This document shows positions 62,301-64,000 of a stretch of 64,000 bases of DNA, piece after piece. The stretch is from Teredinibacter franksiae. GTDB lineage: Bacteria > Pseudomonadota > Gammaproteobacteria > Pseudomonadales > Cellvibrionaceae. Position 1 is the stretch's first letter. Each line of letters opens with the position of its first letter. The translations under genes and the position numbers were made by a program. The notes below the pieces were generated by a model, which made no database searches, was not told the DNA's origin, and was given only the letters and a program-made list of their open reading frames with translations. The stretch covers positions 2,306,501 through 2,370,500 of the forward strand of contig NZ_JACJUV010000001.1 of assembly GCF_014218805.1 (NCBI RefSeq), read 5' to 3'.

Positions 62301-64000
62301 TACGCTGCCTACACACTCTTCCACACTTTGTAATTGGTAACCCGCGCCCTGCCTCCAGGATTGCTTATAGTCACCATAATTAAATTTATATTCTCGAATA
62401 CTTTCATTATTGCTATAGGCCGTTATACCGTGCAGTAGGCTATCATTTTTTACTGCATAACCGCCTACATACGCCTGCGAGGCATCCACTCGGGCGCTTT
62501 CGCCATAATTCAATGTAACCTTGGCATTGTAGGCATTGGTATCGTCTACCGAACTGCCATAGGCATAACGAATTTCGCTTAATTGATGGTGCTCAGCTGT
62601 GGACTCATAGATATAGCGAATGGGGTTGCCTACGCTGTCTTCAAACTTTTGGATAAACCAACTGAGTATTTTATCTTGCTGCTCTCCCGCCTCGGAATAC
62701 ACTCGTTGCTCGGAAACACTTGCGCCCGCGCCCCCATAGGTGGTAGTTGAACCGTCTTTAGCTTGCACAGTAAAATAATCTGGAGAACCAGCCGCACCAC
62801 CGTGTGCAGTAACTAATACAAAGCTGTCTATTTCTGTTTTATAGGTGCTATCCACTTCACCATAAACGGCGCCATCTTGCACCAGCAAACGCTGGCCATT
62901 CAAACAAAACCTATCGGTATTGTTCCAGGTTATTGGCTGTACTTGAGCGTCCTGATGCAGGGTTTGGCGGCAACGACTTATTGAACTTAACCCCCCCAAA
63001 TTCCAGCCTTGCCCCAACAGTCCATTGCCTGCACCGCTGGAATAACCCACGCTTAATTGTGGGGTTACACCAGCCGTACCCGCAGCCAAGGTTATGGGGA
63101 TGGAGTAGGTTGCTGCCCCCATTTCACTCACCCTGAAACTACCGGCGATGACGCCAACTTGGTCCGTTGCATTTTGCTCCTCTATGGAGACTAACGAGGC
63201 ACTGGCCACAACTGGCGCTTGAATTTCCGAACTAATGCTTTCCTCGGGCACACCAATTAACCTGTTAACCGCCAGCGCTACCACTTTGGATGTATTGCCA
63301 CCCAAACCGCTACAGTTAATTTCCGCCGTTACATTAAATTCGTTATTTATTTCTGTGGGCGCGGTATAGATTAATGAACCCGAAAGACCTGTTTGCACAG
63401 CCACTCCAGGCAAACCCGAAACGGTGCAACTATCGGCCTTTGTGGCATTCCAACTCAACTGCGCGTTTGTCCCTTCATATATGGATGAGGAATCGAAGCT
63501 GGCTGTAATTATGGGTGCAGGAACACTAACCGTAATTGTTTTTACTTTGCGGGAACCGCAACCGGTGCCACTGGTACCATAAGGATTAACGTACTCCGCA
63601 CAGGCGGTAAACTCGAAGGAGTAAGTGCCATTTGACCGAATTACCGTAGTACTACCTTGGGTTGCTCCTCTAGCTTTAAGTGTTTGTTCATTGCCAGGGC
63701 TTATGTCTTTTATTATGGCGTAAGTCTCAGCACCGCTCCAATAGAGGGCTATTTCGCCATCGGTGCTGGTGGTCTCAACATTAAATGTAGTGCTGGTAAC
63801 CAGTATGGCTTCAGAATCTATGGGGTTAGAGCAGCTCGTATAGTTTCCGGTAGCGCGGCATGCACTCACTCTGTAGCTATAGGTGCCGTAAGAGTTATCA
63901 AAACTTTTGCTTAAACTGGTTGGGTTTTGTAGTGTAACCTTTTTAAAGCCTGCGCCATTTTTGCTTTCTTCCAAGTAATAGCTTGTTGTGCTCGAGTCAT
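56373..64000 (-). CDS. Giant SpvB/FG-GAP/Rhs YD-repeat protein with HExxH C-terminal domain (5' end outside window)
   Basis: The frame is open to the window edge, so the start lies beyond it; over 2540 residues are visible. N-terminal Fn3/Ig-like domains (63.3-64 kb) are followed by an SpvB-type segment (TAGVTPQLSVGYSSGAGNGL, near 63.0 kb). VCBS/FG-GAP repeats rich in DFDGDGVSDL, DVNGDGLTDV and DFNRDGHIDI come next (61-62.3 kb). YD/RHS repeats follow (58-60 kb). The Rhs core motif GRIYDAKIGRFLQADP, with YVWNNPLNATDPSG, lies near 57.4-57.5 kb. The C-terminal ~335 residues contain a Gly-rich hydrophobic stretch (GILGAILVVATAGGAA-like) and then a domain with IFHEALHVDES (HEALH at 56574-56588), the HExxH zinc-peptidase pattern. 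This is the architecture of secreted or surface toxin delivery shells. Toxicity of the tip is inference. Confidence 0.88.
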   Translation of the reverse strand, partial: DSSTTSYYLEESKNGAGFKKVTLQNPTSLSKSFDNSYGTYSYRVSACRATGNYTSCSNPIDSEAILVTSTTFNVETTSTDGEIALYWSGAETYAIIKDISPGNEQTLKARGATQGSTTVIRSNGTYSFEFTACAEYVNPYGTSGTGCGSRKVKTITVSVPAPIITASFDSSSIYEGTNAQLSWNATKADSCTVSGLPGVAVQTGLSGSLIYTAPTEINNEFNVTAEINCSGLGGNTSKVVALAVNRLIGVPEESISSEIQAPVVASASLVSIEEQNATDQVGVIAGSFRVSEMGAATYSIPITLAAGTAGVTPQLSVGYSSGAGNGLLGQGWNLGGLSSISRCRQTLHQDAQVQPITWNNTDRFCLNGQRLLVQDGAVYGEVDSTYKTEIDSFVLVTAHGGAAGSPDYFTVQAKDGSTTTYGGAGASVSEQRVYSEAGEQQDKILSWFIQKFEDSVGNPIRYIYESTAEHHQLSEIRYAYGSSVDDTNAYNAKVTLNYGESARVDASQAYVGGYAVKNDSLLHGITAYSNNESIREYKFNYGDYKQSWRQGAGYQLQSVEECVGSVCLPKTEFSWEAESTASEYSEADTNPLYGPPLFLDALLQNGYADFDGDGVSDLYLIYQRNGDCYLRAAGVSFLQQSCAGDNKIFPLDYNMDGRADLIVQNDSRTRLYLSTLDDNKAWTISEQSVADVSLPSGEYEAVADIDGDGMVDILAHIEDDHQNYSAYSLINNTNASGDIPPYVFSATGTSISVDTSSLPMLEGFSQNSWSLGPHPSSVQADFNGDGQLDLVLVGAYLKEYDWTLADPAPQKVYGRAIFTFIRSAGQYVYYGQAEVTADGYSQRTVSAATDIEDILYPDRAGRQGIFIDVNGDGLTDVLGVSEYQLNTGSGFGARVDSGLTWGPENVAVDFNRDGHIDILSHIDRSNAGTTSTHRYLSAWNPSTKTYDIDARIDARPATNVSFESYADVNGDGWLDLVSYDYAEGKFTYNNHAAAGLYPQNILKTITNGLGNTTEIQYETLSTSPAYTSLRGVNESETDIEQCDLVQNVYGSGHSAEICTNVAVNTLNVLDFMEQKSNPLWWLPEEAQQLSLQEKMPLIEAAAPLFVVTNVTSSSPTAADTEATAGVAYFYHHLRVQAGGRGMLGFEKLATVDLQTGTRTTTQYRQDWPFIGMPQNTEVRSAAGHLLSRSTSNYKAVGLDNYTAANIFAQGTQTAGALQVYAQTSEQTAYALLANGTAQGEAVKTLVTTSQQDSYGNVEQLSTDTYAGDKTGAAFVSTETINTYGETNDEKFLGRLSASTVTTTRPDATPSTTGSRTSTFSYYDLSGSCTSSEHGAGANLEGLLCDETVAGGATVRHYYDLFGNATFTQSFSAIEGEGSRVSSYTQYDDIGRYAAATYTAYNAEAVTGPAEGVSSVYSAAVAAIPGAAVVKTSQIPEGERNKFGAPTQSQAYTGDRWLTSYMAYTPFGNLYFTASDSGGYKASTATTASTQCPTVTRYVTRERAAGGGESKVCHDVLGRAVRSLKKGFDGEWIKTDTDYNNMGQVVRSSEPYTGEQASYWTTVTGYDLLGRVKASLLPTGATTSVSYDDLLLTTTYTNPLDQIKVEGRNVLGEITGVTEGTTATAHYQFDLYGNLTKLKDPAQNETDITYNDLGQKESMNDPDKGAWQYFYNGFGELYCQQDAKGQIIKNQYDFAGRLIARQDYTAGSCVNPTGLKGNAQWQYDTASNGLGQLALEKDLTSGYIQQPYYDNFARVKTVATTLPGDALQATETHYAKTVYDQYGRVFQNFDAARDGENFDTNGTQNKYNNYGYLESIRNADENAPDGERVYYQIDTVNARGQVEEATLADGAMNISKSYFSDSGLVHEIQTLEGGLLPLQHLVMEWDVAGNLESREDYGLNENLDIQTREQSESFTYDGHNRLETYTVNGVTITVAYDDIGNITSKSDMENGATYNYGNEAGPHAVTSIGGKGYRYDANGNMINDDRGRILNYSVFEKVEHLSKGSRTTSFEYGTGRNRYKRIDENEETGTSSVTLYLGSVEKIYHSDKTREWKRTVAGGVQITQKFDSSGYAGRETHYLLKDHLGSVNLITDHTAEIKQLMAFDPWGARRDMTDWKASAVASIANIYTSSLPFEVSFYKDQKPITTRGFTSHEMVDEMEIIHMNGRIYDAKIGRFLQADPVIQAPTKIASLNRYSYVWNNPLNATDPSGFNVFSDAWKSIKPFAGIILGAILVVATAGGAALASSWFLQSAGHAALLGGITGGVGAAANGGNVLKGIAFGALSGAAFYGVGSMFDTGGTLAGLAGGVKEFAQAGMHGLVGGVLAELQGGEFGHGFLAAGIAKGFSLGAAAMTDNVVAQFMAATLAGGTVSEMTGGKFSNGAQTAALAFAVNQAASGATKGIKDAAQKDETEQQRMGRLLNNVYEDYPELKKLNIQVRAVDDIDGAVGLYQGGRRIDIKAGLGDIGTQATIFHEALHVDESVATTLFEGKWEYGLKETLGPSHFMQHDPWIDKAGSQYQHYLNFNGRLPDVNKPNLNDAPWRK

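Noticed and set aside
1..64000. tRNA or rRNA genes
   Set aside because: No cloverleaf-like or conserved ribosomal sequence was recognised by reading; a dedicated scan was not possible.

Overview
The window looks like chromosomal DNA from a Gram-negative gammaproteobacterium, most likely a marine polysaccharide degrader of the Cellvibrionales type (Saccharophagus, Teredinibacter or Cellvibrio relatives). This is inferred from gene content, not from a database search. The supporting content is a giant TonB-dependent receptor beside tryptophan-halogenase-like genes, a carbohydrate-binding lipoprotein, a stand-alone ExoP-type domain protein, TonB-domain fusion proteins, DUF502 and YaaA proteins, and a PhoB-type phosphate regulon. 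No rRNA, tRNA or CRISPR array was seen.

Layout. 1-3.2 kb (+): the end of an unknown protein, a chalcone-isomerase-like/TonB fusion, a DUF502 membrane protein and an ExoP-domain protein. 3.3-15.6 kb (mostly -): an SDR dehydrogenase, a membrane protein, an MFS sugar-efflux-like carrier, a YbaK-HDOD protein, RecG, a Tat-exported Gfo/Idh/MocA oxidoreductase, a DUF938 methyltransferase, a REC-PilZ regulator, YaaA and a small DUF4265-like protein. 15.7-17.2 kb: an M48 metalloprotease lipoprotein with TPRs, and a small lipoprotein. 17.4-17.8 kb: a tandem repeat array. 17.8-24.9 kb (-): a phosphate-starvation block of porin, phoU, pstB, pstA, pstC and pstS. Both the porin and pstS have recognisable Pho boxes upstream, so they are probably co-induced by PhoB. 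25-33.4 kb: TRAP permease genes, YciA thioesterase, a NhaD/ArsB-type antiporter, a ribbon-helix-helix protein, a TRAP binding protein that is separated from its permease, and UvrD. 33.5-36.6 kb: a secreted HExxH metallopeptidase-like lipoprotein with a small partner, then TlyA.

36.7-47.9 kb is a glycan-uptake/halogenase locus. It holds a DUF6445 protein with 2OG-oxygenase-like residues, two intact tryptophan-halogenase-like flavoproteins flanking a third copy that has lost the hallmark motifs, a TonB-dependent receptor of about 1176 residues, and a divergent carbohydrate-binding lipoprotein. Two inverted repeats sit in the divergent promoter region.

48-55.9 kb is a mobile, rearranged zone. 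It has two near-identical 1.6-kb copies of a RAYT/Y1 transposase unit, each with an 8-bp VNTR at one end, and at least eight copies of a short motif containing GGATGTCC. Remnants of an acetyltransferase, an IS91 transposase, an IS66 TnpA and an ABC-auxiliary-lipoprotein-like gene lie among them, with an XRE regulator and a Sel1/TonB protein pair. 56-64 kb is one huge Rhs/YD-repeat protein gene that runs off the window. Its C-terminal tip carries an HExxH metallopeptidase-like domain, and it overlaps a small membrane-anchored GspG-like protein that could be its immunity partner. The halogenase locus, the mobile zone with its dispersed motif, and the Rhs tip pair are the parts most worth a closer look.
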